Below, in pieces: positions 22,867 through 34,963 of a stretch of DNA of 64,000 nucleotides. The stretch is from Persicaria tinctoria (Eukaryota > Streptophyta > Magnoliopsida > Caryophyllales > Polygonaceae). Below the pieces are notes generated by a model. The model did no database searches, had not been told where the DNA came from, and saw only the letters and a program-made list of their open reading frames with translations. Position numbers and translations under genes: made by a program. The stretch is from assembly GCA_037127255.1 (NCBI GenBank), contig JBANSL010000002.1, positions 8,290,001 to 8,354,000 on the forward strand. Direction: 5' to 3'. Numbering within the stretch: position 1 is the stretch's first letter; each line of letters starts with the position of its first letter.

Positions 22867-23110
22867 TATGTTGAATACGGTATTATTCTCCACTATATTA
22901 TTCAATAATAATAATAATAATAATATTAATATTATAATACTATTATTAATTCATACAATGATTATATAATTAATTATAATATATGTTCAACATATTTGGC
23001 TACATTATCTTACTAGATCAGGACGGAAAGGAATTGAGACGAGATTTACCAATATTGTCTAATTAATTATCGATTGATAGTTAGGAAGAATACCGTATTT
23101 AATTAGCTAT

Positions 23111-23476
23111 TTGCCTCTTGTAACTCTAAATGGGTGGGATGTGTGTGTCGATCTGACGGGATCCTCTCCATTGACTCAGTCTGGAATTTCTGACTTTATG
23201 TCTGGTCGTGCTGTTGTTGATGCTGCTCGACGTAAGTGTGTCAAGTATCGAGATTTGTGTACGGCGGCTGGTTATGGTTTCCTACCCTTCTCATTCTCTT
23301 CATTGGGGGAGTTGGATACAGATGCGGTTCCATTGCTGAAGCGGATTCAGAAATTCTCGGTATCTCAGGATGCTGGGGCTCGTGTTGCACGTTATATTTT
23401 TACTAGACTTGGCTTTGTTATCGCTAAAGGAGTGGGTGCCCAGATAGTATCTCGGTTGCCTACTAATTTCTTGTAA
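23111..23476 (+). pseudogene. Retroelement-type C-terminal coding relic
   Basis: An open frame ends AKGVGAQIVSRLPTNFL, with RAVVDAARRKCVKYRDLC and FSSLGELDTDAVPLLKRI before it. This kind of tail recurs in repetitive plant proteins that I associate with reverse-transcriptase elements, but I cannot name the family with certainty. There is no upstream domain and no evident ATG in a good context. A long AAT repeat follows the stop directly. It lies within the hAT element, so it is either cargo or a nested insertion. Confidence 0.45.
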
Positions 23477-23483
23477 TCTGTTT

Positions 23484-23484
23484 T

Positions 23485-23541
<57 letters not shown>

Positions 23542-23565
23542 TAATAATAATAAATAATAATAATC
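23484..23565. repeat. (AAT)n microsatellite
   Basis: Long AATAAT run right after the coding relic; further AAT/ATT-rich blocks reach about 23.82 kb. Confidence 0.95.
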
Positions 23566-24000
23566 CCACGTTATAATTATACTTTACAAGAAAAAAATAT
23601 AATATGATATAATAATAATAATAATTTTATTATAAATTAATATTAAATTATATTATAATATTATATAATATTATTATTATTATTATTATAAATTGAAAAT
23701 TATTATTATAGTTATAAATAATACTTGCTCAAAATAATAATACTAATAATATATTATTATTATTTTATAATATTATAATATTATTATTATTATAAAAATT
23801 ATTATTATTATTATTATATGCGGGACGGGACGGGATTTGCGGGATCCCACCGGGATCGTCCCGCGTTTCGTCCCGCATAATTTTTGCGGGACGGGATCGG
23901 GACGGGATTCGCTATTTTGTCCTAAATCCCACCGGGATCGGGACGGGATCGGGACGGGATCGGGATTTGCGGGATTTGTGCCCACCCCTAAAAAATAGTA

Positions 24001-24295
24001 CTCCCTCCGTCTTAAAATACATGTCTTTTAAGCCCCTAAAATTTTGTCAAAAATACATGTCTTTTAAGATTTAATCATTACCCCTAACCTACTTTTATAT
24101 CTAATCATTACCCTAATTTTTACATCACCACTACTCTTCTCCTCACAATTTTTTTTTAAACAATAAACAAATACTCTATTACCAAAGTCTAATCATTACA
24201 CTTACCCTACTTTTTACATCTAATCATTACACTTAACCTACTCCTTAATTCCCGTGTTCCGTCCTAAAAAGACATGTATTTTAAGACGGAGGGAG
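24001..24295. mobile_element. Stowaway MITE (295 bp family)
   Basis: CTCCCTCCGTCTTAAAATAC and its complement, TA target duplication. Same subfamily as 29115-29407. Confidence 0.95.
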
Positions 24296-24899
24296 TATAT
24301 TAACAAAAAAGAAGAATTTAACAACTCGTTTGATTTGAGATGGGAATCGAAATTCTCGATAACTTACTTCATGTGAATTGAATTCCCGTAAAATTTAATT
24401 GTGAAAATGTGTTTGATTGATTATTTATGATAGATGATTAAATGGAGTAGTTAAGAATTTTTAAACCAAAAATGGTAGAAGTTAAACTTACCTAGTTGGA
24501 TTAGGCAGGTGAAGGAATTTAGCTTAGCTTCCCATAAAACCGACTTACTGGCTGTTTAGATTTTAAAAATACCAATTAAATACATACTTTTCTCCTATTT
24601 TCTGAAATTTTCTACTTCTCGAGTTTTTTTATCTGCAAAAAAATCAAGGTCTAAGTAATGATAAGATGACAATGATGTCAAACATTGCAAAACTTCTATT
24701 TGTAAACATTGATAAATACAATTTTTTTAAAAATGATGTAATTCGACCTCTAGTAAGTCGCTAGACTTTGATCACACCTATAACTCCAACTCAGAAAAAG
24801 AAGAAGATAATTATACAAAGATAAAAAAAAATACCACTACTATATAAGAACAACAACAAAATAAAAAAGATAATAAGTCTCCGGAAGAATGTTTCCTTA
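24296..24899. other. Intergenic DNA
   Basis: AT-rich, no gene or repeat structure supported. Confidence 0.5.
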
Positions 24900-25190
24900 G
24901 AGGTTCGTTTTTACTGTCCACGGGTGACTCCTAATGTGTCGCTGGCCTACGGTGCTGCTTTTAGGGTAGTGCTTGGCATCGTCCTTCGTCTAGGGTCCTC
25001 GTCTTGTTTCAGTTTAGATGTATTTAGTTTCACTGTTGTAGAGTTCTTGCTTGTATTTTGCACTATCTTTGTATTTTTATGTTTGCTTAGACGGTTATCC
25101 GCTTGTCGACTTGTCGGCCATCGAGGTTCAGGTATGTCTGACCTCGAATTTTTACCTAATAATAATAAAAATAAAATAAAATGTGGGTGT
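24900..25190 (+). mobile_element. Probable LINE 3' tail
   Basis: T-rich 3'-UTR-like sequence ending in an (AATAAAA)-like simple tail, comparable to the LINE stub at 26470. No RNase H residues left. No target duplication found. Confidence 0.35.
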
Positions 25191-26457
25191 ATTCTAATAT
25201 AATGGGGGAAAATATTTATAACAAATTGTATAGTACTATAGTGCATGGTCCTTTTTTTTAAAGTTTTTAAATATAACATTTACAAATTGGGACAATAGTT
25301 CGTGAATAACTATATAAATGGTCATGTTGAGAATTTATTTTATAATATTTAAAAATCAGGATAAAAGTTAGGTGTAACCGGTGACGCAACAGGAGTGATG
25401 TCGTTGTTCCTAGTCCCAAATGCAAATATTATCATAACTAACGCTAAGCAAAAGATTAGTATAACAGACATGTAGGAGTCCATCCACAGAGAAGACTGAT
25501 TTGTTATGCTTGTGGTGATTTAAAGCAAATAACAATAAAGTTACAGTGAAAAAGGCAAACAAATAAGCAAAAGTAGCAATGGTTGCAAAGTACTGTAATG
25601 ATAATATGGGGAAAACGCTCTTCACTTACAGTTATTGACAATGGTTGGGATTCATGATTCTTAGAATAATTTCATTGTTATTCTAAATCAATGCAAAGCA
25701 ATTGACATTAATGGTTATTCCAACTTGGTTTTGATAGATAGATACCCTTCACAGACGTACCAATCACTTACATTCTATGAAATACAACATATAACACCAT
25801 GACTTACCAATGTACAGGGCCAATTAGCAATATCAAATCTCAATGAAATTAGAATGTCAAGAGGCTACAAGTCTCTTAACCCTAATTTAATAGAAATCGA
25901 TATTTAACCAACCGTCATTATACTGCATAGTCAATTGATGTTTGCAAGTGATCAATTATCCTGCATAGTCAGCTGACTTTAAGTAATTAATTTATCTTAG
26001 AAGGGAGAACTTTCAACATTTAAAACACGAGGGGATAAACTGGTGTCATAATCAACCCTCCAAACTTATTTGTCCTTGCATCAAATTACAAAAATAAAAT
26101 CAAAGAAAGGTTAAACACATAGTACAACAACTAGGACTTGATTTGTCCATTTTTTCTCTCCAAACTTGGTGTATAAGGCTATAAGCATTGACTTTGGATG
26201 GCACGGAGCATATAAACTTTTATTTTTATATAGAAAATTGTCACTTGCTTTATTAACTATATATTCTGACTTTAAATGAAATGATATGTTGATTATATAT
26301 ATATCATAATTACACAATTACTTATCTAAGAGAATTACTTTTTTTTTTTTTTAATTTTCTATTTTTGATGAAAAAAACTCAGGTATAATTTTTTCGATGA
26401 TAACTTCTCTGAGAAAAAAGTTTTAAAATCTGCCCTATATAAGATTGAATTTGAGTA
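25191..26457. other. Intergenic DNA
   Basis: About 1.27 kb with no supported gene. Short frames have no recognisable domains or codon bias. Confidence 0.5.
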
Positions 26458-26469
26458 TATAAGTTGGTG

Positions 26470-26747
26470 ATTTGGAATTTGACAGTGCTTGTGGGAGATT
26501 GAAATCAATTAAGGTGTCGGACACTCTCGATCTTTGTCGTGCATTCGAGAGTGTCATATTCTCTCACAACTTAAGAGAGGGGAATCAAGTAGCTGATAGG
26601 TTGGCGCATCTTGAACTCTCCTTGCCGTTTGTCGAAGAACGTGTCCCATTTGAGATCGATGACATTGCCTGTTAGGATGCGGTTGGATGATGAATCAACC
26701 ACGATTAATCAACCCCAAATCTTTTCCTTATATAAAAATAAAATAAA
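26470..26747 (+). mobile_element. 5'-truncated LINE insertion with target duplication
   Basis: Encodes the end of a LINE RNase H domain (REGNQVADRLAHLEL), then a short 3' UTR and a TTATATAAAAATAAAATAAA tail. A 13-bp duplication ATATAAGTTGGTG flanks it (26457-26469 and 26748-26760), so it is a genuine target-primed insertion. Confidence 0.85.
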
Positions 26748-26760
26748 ATATAAGTTGGTG

Positions 26761-27637
26761 GCTCATAATGAAATATATTATTCACATTTCACCGAGTGAA
26801 CAATAGTTTGAACTTTGAAGCAACCGAATTGGATAAATGATAATCTAGACTTTTTAAAAGGAGTTCATCTAGTTCAATCGTGGCTGGCAGGAATGCGCCA
26901 CGTGGCACGAAGAATTTGGTGGATTTTAGGGGCCGTTTGGCTAAATGCACCAATTGTCGTTTGACCTAATTTCATTGTGTATATCTTCTCTTATTCATAG
27001 CTGAGATGGCAAAGTGGGGAGGATCCAATGGAATCAATGCAAAGATGTGATGGTAGATTGCGGTAAAAAACACAGCTCAGTTACCCCACCTTTTTGTTTT
27101 CTATGAGATTGCAAACAAAGTTTTAACCCGATGATGTGTTCACAAATAGTAATTGTTGAGGTATTTCCTGGTTCCTGCTATGGTTTCATGCTCTGTAAAA
27201 GTGTAATTGTATGCCCCCCAACTTCCCATTTATAAACATGTTGACCAGTCAATGAGTTGACTAGTTGATCTAGTTGGGTTGTTGGATACTCCTGCATTGG
27301 GTAAACTTTTGAAGAAAAATATATCATACTCCGTACAATATAGTTCATCTGACCTATATATGTTTACTATTTATGCATATACTATAGAGCATTGAGAAGT
27401 TAGATTAATAGTCTGAGATAAATAATTCTACCATATGTTTGTACTCGGATTTCTTATGGTATAAATGCAATTAAATAGACGATATGAATTTTGTTTGATA
27501 ACATAAGTAACTTTTTCAAACTTTTGATCATAATAAAAATAAGATTTTAGTCTAATTAGTTTTTTAAGTTTAAATTTTCAATCACCACTAACCTCAAACT
27601 TTAAAAATTTTTCTTTTTCCATTACCAAACCTATTCA
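26761..27637. other. Intergenic DNA
   Basis: No gene seen. Short direct repeats of GTTGACTAGTTGA-like words at 27240-27280. Confidence 0.5.
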
Positions 27638-27646
27638 TTTTAAAAA

Positions 27647-28512
27647 GGCAAAATTGCAAAAAATAGCCTAACCTTTAGAGGTAGTTGCGCTCAATAGCCT
27701 GAACTATCAAAAATACAAAAAATAGCCTCAAGTATTTAACTGGTTGCGGAAAATAGCCTCAAGCTACATTAAAATTCAAATAATTACCTTTAAATTCAAA
27801 TTAATGATAAAAAAAAGTCTTAAGTTGTCATTAAATTCAAATTATTTACAAACCTTCTCCAAAACAATTTTTATTTTAAAAAATCATCACTTCTTATATA
27901 TAAAAAAAGGCCTAAATAATTTTTATTCCTAAAATCTACCACTTCTCATATATTTTTGTTCTCACTAATTCATTATTAGCTAAATTCATCATTAAATTAA
28001 TTACAAAAACTACCTTATACCATATAAATTGTGTAAATAAATAAATTTAAAAAAAAATCTAAGTAATTGTGAATAGAAGTTATTAGATCAATTGTAAATA
28101 GAAGCTTAAGTATTTATTTACTTTTAATGATATGTAAATAATCTAATTAGTTTTTTAGAATAATAAATTTAAATTATATTTATATGGTTTGAGATAGTTT
28201 TTATAATTAATTTAGCTATGAGTTTAGATAACAACAATTAAGTGTAACCTTTTTTTTTATATAAGAAGTGATGATTTTTTTTAAATAAAAATTGTTTTGG
28301 AGAAGGTTTGTAATTAATTTGAATTTAATGATAACTTAAGACTTTTTTTTATCATTAATTTGAATTTAAAGGTAATTATTTGAATTTTAATGTAACTTGA
28401 GGCTATTTTCCGCAACCAGTTAAATACTTAAGGCTATTTTCTGTATTTTTGATAGTTCGGGCTATTGAGCGCAACTAACCCTAAAGGTTAGGCTATTTTT
28501 TGCAATTTTCCC
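27647..28512. mobile_element. Mutator-like element, TAGCC module family (866 bp)
   Basis: Ends GGCAAAATTGCAAAAAATAG and its complement with final GGG. The 9-bp duplication TTTTAAAAA lies at 27638-27646 and 28513-28521. Arms over 250 bp repeat AAAAATAGCCT-type modules separated by GTTGCGC or GTTGCGG words. Same terminal dodecamer as 18198-19084 but otherwise a different family. Confidence 0.9.
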
Positions 28513-28521
28513 TTTTAAAAA

Positions 28522-29114
28522 ATATATATTTCATCAGTTATTCTCTACGAGTTTTTCTATCCGTTAGGGTTACCAAACACCCAACAATGAGTGCTTGTTG
28601 CATGTTTATTGCACCTCGAATTCTTACTTTATCCAAAAAAAACACACCCAACATTGGAATTTAACAAATCTAATCTATCGGTTTCATCTACCTTATTAGC
28701 TTAAACTACCACGTTTGTATTTTATACCTAGATTTCGGTAAATAGAGATCGGCCAACCGGGTTCGAATCAGGAAACTTTGATACTACCCGCAAGTCATTT
28801 CAAATGTACGAAGTACTAAAATTTGAAGGGTAGCAGTTTGTTTGTCCCAATCAATTTATAAAGGCTATGTTCAAATCAACATTTTTTAACACAGTTCTTT
28901 TGAAAAAATCAACAAACAAACAGGGAGTGGAATACGGAAAAATTGATTTTTTAGAGGTGCAAAATTGTGCAATGCAGGAAGTGAAAATGGACTTGGAAGC
29001 GACGTTTCGGGGCCTTGCACATTGCACTGCGGCGGGTGGTTGGCATCTATCAAACCTAACCCAACATCCAAATTTATGCGGTCGATGCCTCAATCCCCAA
29101 TTCAATAAATTTTA
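28522..29114. other. Intergenic DNA
   Basis: Contains GGGTTCGAATCAGG (about 28757) followed by CTACCCGCAAGTCATT, a pair of words repeated at about 39.34-39.39 kb. The frame at 28.87-29.1 kb has no recognisable domain. Confidence 0.45.
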
Positions 29115-29407
29115 CTCCCTCCGTCTTAAAATACATGTCCTTTTAGGACGGAACACGGGAATTAAGGGGCGGGTTAAGTGTAATGATTAGATGTAAAAAG
29201 TAGGGTAAGTGTAATAATTAAACTTTGGTAATAGAGTATTTGTTTTTTTTTAAAAAAAATTGTGAGAGGAAGAGTAGTGGTGATGTAAAAATTAGGATAA
29301 TGATTAGATGTAAAAGTAGGTTAGAGATAATGATTAAAGCTAAAAAGACATGTATTTTTGACAAAATTTTAAGGGCTTAAAAGACATGTATTTTAAGACG
29401 GAGGGAG
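29115..29407. mobile_element. Stowaway MITE (293 bp)
   Basis: CTCCCTCCGTCTTAAAATAC and its complement between TA dinucleotides. Close relative of 24001-24295 in the opposite orientation. Confidence 0.95.
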
Positions 29408-29409
29408 TA

Positions 29410-29942
29410 ATATTGAGCCATGAAAACACTAAATAGAGTGCCATACAATATATTATATACGTATATGCATATAGGATCAAGTTTTTCACACATATTATAC
29501 CGCTTAAATCTAGACATTTTTTTTTTTTGGCAATTTAAAGTAAAATTAGGGGGTTTTGGTGTTAATTCACTAGATTAAAATGTGTTATTATCCCACCCCC
29601 AAACAAGGGTTCAAAACGTGTTATTTGACGGCCGTATATGTATTATTTGCATCATTTATGACGTTTTTAGACCCTTTTTTTTGCAATAAGGAGTGACCTT
29701 ATCTAACCTCTAGAGGCTATATTGAGAGGTCCACTCATCACATGGACTGGTCTTAATAGGCCCATTTTATCACATGGGCTGGTTTCAAGGGCCCACGAAT
29801 CACAAGCCCAAAGGTCAGATACACTGAACAACACTGAACAGTGAACAGAGTGAAATAAATCAAGCCTGCAATAAATAGAGTAGACCTTACAGACAAAATT
29901 CCAAAGAGACTACACAAAATTTCATACTCACATACAACCATC
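29410..29942. other. Intergenic DNA
   Basis: Short direct repeats around CACATGGACTGG and CACATGGGCTGG (29740-29785). No gene supported. Confidence 0.5.
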
Positions 29943-31049
29943 ATGTTTTATTGATCAGACAGGTTAAAAAATGGCAGAAACTTGCAGCAAATAAAAACAT
30001 TCAGACAGATATATGCACAAAGAAATAACCCAATAATCACAAAACACTGATAAAACCATTTCAAGCAGGGTCATCAATTGCAATGTACATCTAACTACGC
30101 AAACCAGACGGTAGTAGAGCTACTCGCCTTCTCATGCACAGTTTAACGAGTTGGGGTGTACTGCAAGTAGAGCAGAGAAGGCTTCTAAATCTAAAATACA
30201 AACTAACAAGCACGACGATAACTTACTAGAATACAAGGGTCTCCTGGAAGAGCAGAAATGTACATCTTTCTCGGAAGCTGCAGAGTGCAGACAGATGAAA
30301 GCTGGGGCAGCACCAGATATGCTTAATGCTCACATTGTCTGAGGATCACCTAATGAACGAACATTTTTCCGTGAACGTTCACATGGAAAATCACTGCGTT
30401 TTGGTGTTGGAGTAAGATGAACCTGCAGGTTAAAGACTAATTGGTTAGCCAGTGTGAACTTAAATTTCAGGATTTCAATTATGTGGACATATGAGCATAA
30501 AGTTACCTCTAAAGGGGCATCTTCTTCCCTGACCATGAACAAGTCACGAAGACAATGCCACTAAAGTGTGATGAACTATATTCATATGAAGACTAAGGTT
30601 GGGATCTATAAGAGATTTAATAATCTCACGAGTGCCTTGTCTGGGAACTGTCTTAATCAATTGTTTTGGAAAGTGTTTGAATGCACTATGGTGCTGAATT
30701 GTGTGGTTGGAATGTTGGCTAGTGTTTGAATCAATTGTTTGAATACACTGACTGCATGGTGCTGAATCATGTGGTTGGAATGTTGCAAAAAATCATGAGC
30801 CTGGAAAAGGTTTGAATCGATTGGTATGAAACAAACTGGAATCATGAGTCTGGAATGTTTGAATCATTTGCTCTCAATGATGGGAGTATGAGTCAGGCAG
30901 TGATTGAATCATTTGCTCTGACTGGAGTTGGAATCAAGAGTCTGAAAATTGTTTGAATCATTTTTTTTCCTGAATGGAGTAGGAATCATGAAGCTTCCTG
31001 GCTTTGGACCATTTCTTTTGAATGGTGCATATTGATAATATTTGAATGA
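29943..31049 (-). other. 3' region of the NAC gene with two unexplained exon-like segments
   Basis: An AATAAA-like signal on the minus strand sits at about 29945-29953. Two segments with perfect splice borders and matching phase occur: 30560-30507 (18 codons, WHCLRDLFMVREEDAPLE) and 30422-30330 (VHLTPTPKRSDF..., 30 codons and TGA). I do not recognise the peptide. They could be 3'-UTR exons, alternative C-terminal exons of the NAC gene, or a remnant of another gene. Between them and the NAC stop, 30.66-30.98 kb is a degenerate repeat of GTTTGAATCA words. Confidence 0.4.
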
Positions 31050-32860
31050 TCAAACGAGATCATCCAATTCTATAAAATCTTCTTCCAGAATATACTTTGA
31101 AACCTGAGCATCCAGCACACTTTCAAGGATGGCATTGTCACGACGAGCAGGCTCAGATGTTCTCACCTACAGATGCATCAGATGGATGTGAACAGTTCCA
31201 TCTTTCTAAAAGATAAATTCATCAAACTGAATGCATTCAAAGTTCAAAATATAAACATGGACCTTAATATTAAGGGATAGTTATCACGCAAAAAAGTTGC
31301 AATTCAAAAGGCATAAAGAATAAATGCAGATTACAGATTAGTTAAAAGTTGAAATTATAAGAAAAGAATTAAGACGTATTACCAAATTGCTTAGCTGACT
31401 ATCAGATGGAATCTGAAAACTATCATCAATCAATCCTATTTCATTCGTGTCTGGACACAGTTGGTCATCTTCACCAATGTCAGATGTAAGGCCACCATCA
31501 TGTTGAATGCCCATATGGCGTACCATAGTAGCACCCTCTTTAGCGCAACTCAAAGCATGTTCCAAGAAATAATTTTGACGGTGTGACTTGAAGAATATCC
31601 GGCAAAGCACAAAGGAGGTCTGGAAAGTGGAAACATAGACAAGACTTAAGAGTGACATAAAACTTCAGCGTTTTGTACAATGATCTAAACCGAAGTTAGA
31701 GATGTAGAACTAACTCAGCTATAAAAGATTCTACCATACAAATATTGGGAAGATCTCTACTGCAAACTGAAAGAATTAAACCACTCAAACAAGGTAGGCC
31801 TCAAGGGGAAAAGTTACCTGGCTCAATACTATCATTAATGCTCTTAAGCTATATTAGTTCCATCAGAAATAGTTATTCAAAAAGAGAAGGACATACCAAT
31901 TCTTTCAATACAACATAAGCGATGCCATCAATTGGAAGGGAAATCGAACCACGTATGCATCCAAAAGGCAGTAAGGAGAAATGCTCCATCTATATATGAT
32001 CCCGATGATTTTGAGAGGGAAAACCAAATCAAGGAAGAATTTTGGAAAACAAACGTGCCTCTAATCATACCGACACAGTGTACTTGCAAGATTTAACTCC
32101 AAGAATGCATCAATTAGCTAACCCTGTATGCACATATGATTCAATCAGCAAACAGAACAAGATACCAATGCTGTTAATAGCCTAATACTATTGATCAAAT
32201 CACCTAAGCCCTTTTTGCTTCCCAACTCCAAATGTAAAGCAATATCAGAATTCCGAAGTATGAAACCAAAAATGTAGGAAACATAAGGAGGTCAGCTGTT
32301 AAAGATTTTCCTCTACACAGTTCACACGCAAAGTCAAGAATCACAGAAACTGATAAATCGATAACACAAATTACCTTATCATTGTCAATTAGTTCATACT
32401 CATACATGGACCAGTCGGTCTTCAAACCCTGTTTGCTTCGATTATCAGAATCAGGACCACCATCGATCGAATAAAACACAAACGAAGTCCTCTTTCCTAA
32501 AACCACACCAGAATCAGATTCCCCCATGACATCACGCAATTTCCCCTTCCTCTTCCAAAACCCTAACCCCGCTCTCATCATTCGACCTCCTCCAGCGCGA
32601 TTGATCCTCTCCCTGTAAAAATACCAGTGCCTCTTCCTCCCGCGGTACCCAAACTTAAAACACGCAGCATCAGGGAGATCAAATGGATTCAAATTCCACA
32701 ATTTCATCTCAGGAATCACACCGAAGGCATCGGATTCATCGGAGCTCGTGGGACTGTTCTTCAACCTAAGGTAGTACTGAAAAATCTCCTCCTCAGAGGG
32801 GTAGAATCGGCACCCGGGTGGGAGCGAGAGCGAAGGCGACAACTTCTTCGGATCGCCCAT
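31050..32860 (-). CDS. NAC-domain transcription factor
   Basis: NAC transcription factor, 279 residues in three phase-0 exons: 32860-32375 (162 codons), 31619-31383 (79) and 31166-31050 (38 and TGA). Subdomain A reads LPPGCRFYPSEEEIFQYYL. Then come GVIPEMKLWNLNPFDLP (B), WYFYRERINRAG and GFWKRKGKLRDV (C), a GLKTDWSMYEYEL segment (D), and TSFVLCRIFFKS (E, at the start of exon 2). The usual WKATG is WKRKG and the A block is PGCRFYPS instead of PGFRFHPT, so this is a divergent NAC group. The C-terminus is short and acidic (EEDFIELDDLV). No transmembrane segment is visible. Exon 3 could alternatively splice from its internal CAG/GTTTCA site (31104) in phase to the segments at 30.3-30.6 kb, giving about 310 residues. 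Confidence 0.88.
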
Positions 32861-34410
32861 TCATCCCAGAGAGTAGGGTTTTTCCAAATTCGATTTAGGG
32901 AAACCCCCAGAGACAGATTTGGGGGTTTTTGTACGGGCGTTACTATTTAAGAAGCGTGATGCGAAAGTTTCTTCGCAGTCACCGTGCCAGAGCCTGTGGC
33001 ACCGGTCCCACAGCGACACGTGGCATCGTGCGAGAGATGAATGGGAGTAGCACAGAAATAACCGTGCACCCTCAAAGAGTACTAGCTAAACGGGCTTTTG
33101 TGACGTGGCACAAATTGATTGGCTGTCTGAGGTGTCTTCAACCTTCATCGTTGTTCACTTGTTCAAAATTGGATTTTTTCCCCTCTTCTGACGTCGTTGC
33201 TGGGAATTTCCACGAAGCGCCATGGATTAACGAGCTGCTATGATTTGTGTAGTGAGTTTACATACACAAACACTAGAAAGGCAATAGATTGAACCGAGAA
33301 AGCGTTTTACAACCAATCGAATGACAAGTGAATGAAACGATCAATTAGCCTCAACTAGGACACCAGTCACCACGGCTAGGACTAAAAGGGCAACGAAGCT
33401 ACCAATCTCTCAACTCAAATGTTTCAATCAGTGTGTTTGGATGGAAGGGAGCTCGTTCGAGGCTCACTAAGCAGCTAGGAAGAAGAAACCCAAGAAATCG
33501 CCATAGGAGACAAGAACGGAGCAGCAGTAACCCTCACCGCTCTCTCGTCTGATTTTAGGGCTTTAGAACCCTTAAATATCAGAGTCACAAGCTGAGCCTC
33601 ATTGCCACCAAATGGAAAGCCTCAAACATGTGCAACCGAGTGGGCTCAAAGCCCATGGGCTTATGAGATCACAGATTGGGTCATGGTCCAAATCTCTAAT
33701 ACAATCAGAAGCTTATGCTCGTATTTATATCAACCCTTAGAATTAAAACACAAGCTAAGAGATGAGCTTTACAATTGCCCTCCTAATTCTAAGTTTATAC
33801 ATATCGTACAACATCCTTGTTGAAGTGCGAACTGAGTTTACTCCTTTATCTATCATCGGCTATTCATACTCCTTCTCTGCATCAGTTGAGGTTGATCAAG
33901 TGCAGATATTCCCTACAAAAGAGAAACTTATCAGTGGTTACAATCTTAGTACCAAAGTTGTGTAGTTCAAGCTGTTCAGCTAGAATTGGATTTTTTTCCC
34001 TCTTCTGACGTCGTTGCTGGGAATTTCCACAAAGCGCCATGGATTAATGAGGTGATATGATCTGTAATGTCCCCTTTTTTTTCTTCTTCTTTTCAATCCT
34101 TTGGTTTTACGGAATACGCCGTATTTGCTTTGCTGATTCGTAGTAAACGTTGTGTAGTTCAGGTTGTTCAGCTAGACATTTTATCGAACAGGTTGTGTGC
34201 TTGTTTTACGTTTTGTTCACAGTTGATTTCGAGAATTAATCGTGCGTTTTTGCTTGTCAAGCTCATTTAATTTTGTCAAAGCACCGATCAATTACACATA
34301 TTTCTAATTTGGATCACTGACTTTTACTATTAAGACTATGAAATCAAATTCAAGCAACAACCGTACATGTAAATATGCAACAATACAAAGAAAATCACTT
34401 TCAATTTGAC
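32861..34410. other. NAC promoter and intergenic DNA with an 80-bp direct repeat
   Basis: The NAC leader is just above 32860. Two copies of a roughly 78-bp phrase containing CTTCTGACGTCGTTGCTGGG lie at 33167-33245 and 33984-34061, 817 bp apart, in the same orientation. Further fragments (GTTCAGCTAGACATTTTATC) recur near 34.16 and 34.66 kb. No gene supported. Confidence 0.5.
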
Positions 34411-34553
34411 TCAACAAGCTCCGGAGATGGCCTTCATGAGCTCCTCATCAGCTTCAATGGCACGCATATAATCCGGTAGCAGGCAAATCTCAAGATCGAT
34501 ACTTCCTCCTCCATCACGGCCTGGGAAAGAACTAATTTTCCAATCAAACTAGC
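34411..34553 (-). pseudogene. C-terminal relic of a BAHD acyltransferase
   Basis: Reads FDWKISSFPGRDGGGSIDLE, then CLLPDYMRAIEADEE and ends SGAC and TGA, nearly the same as the last 45 residues of the full gene at 43129-44484. A glycine of the FDGK motif is tryptophan here. Nothing upstream matches, so only the end of a former gene copy survives. Confidence 0.85.
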
Positions 34554-34963
34554 TGCATTCTGTTTCGACATCAACAGGGAAACACGAACACCGCGCCTTT
34601 GTGACTGCTGATTTTGCCCTTGTTGAATCCCACTAGTAGCAAATCGTCGTTTATCTCAAGCTAGACATTTTGTCGAACAGTTGGCGGGCCCTTGGTCCCA
34701 ACTCAGAGCTGTTCATTCTGCACGCCCAATTCCAAACATATCAAGCCAAAAGGTAATTTAATTTCCATCAGGAATTCAGGATCAGTTGCTTGCTTTGTTG
34801 ATCATATCAAAGATTGAAATCATCATTGCAATAATTCAGAACATTCAAGAAACAACGGTAAATGCAATCAAACAAGCCCTGTTACTTTCTTTATTGCAAA
34901 TCACTGCTTCCAGAAAAACTCTCTCCAGCACGAAGATGCCATTCCAAACGGATTCAACAAGCT

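Larger units (their letters stand above)
22385..23990. mobile_element. hAT-like non-autonomous element with GGGACGGGAT arrays (1.61 kb)
   Basis: Ends TAGGGGTGGGC and GCCCACCCCTA style, flanked by the 8-bp duplication AAAAATAG (22377-22384 and 23991-23998). About 170 bp at each end are arrays of GGGACGGGATCGGGACGGGA words in inverted orientation. The interior hosts a nested Stowaway MITE, a coding relic and long AAT microsatellites. No transposase. Confidence 0.88.

Noticed and set aside
30151..30342. Plus-strand frame GCTASRAEKASKSK
   Set aside because: Begins at TTG, no known domain, and lies antisense to the probable 3' region of the NAC gene.
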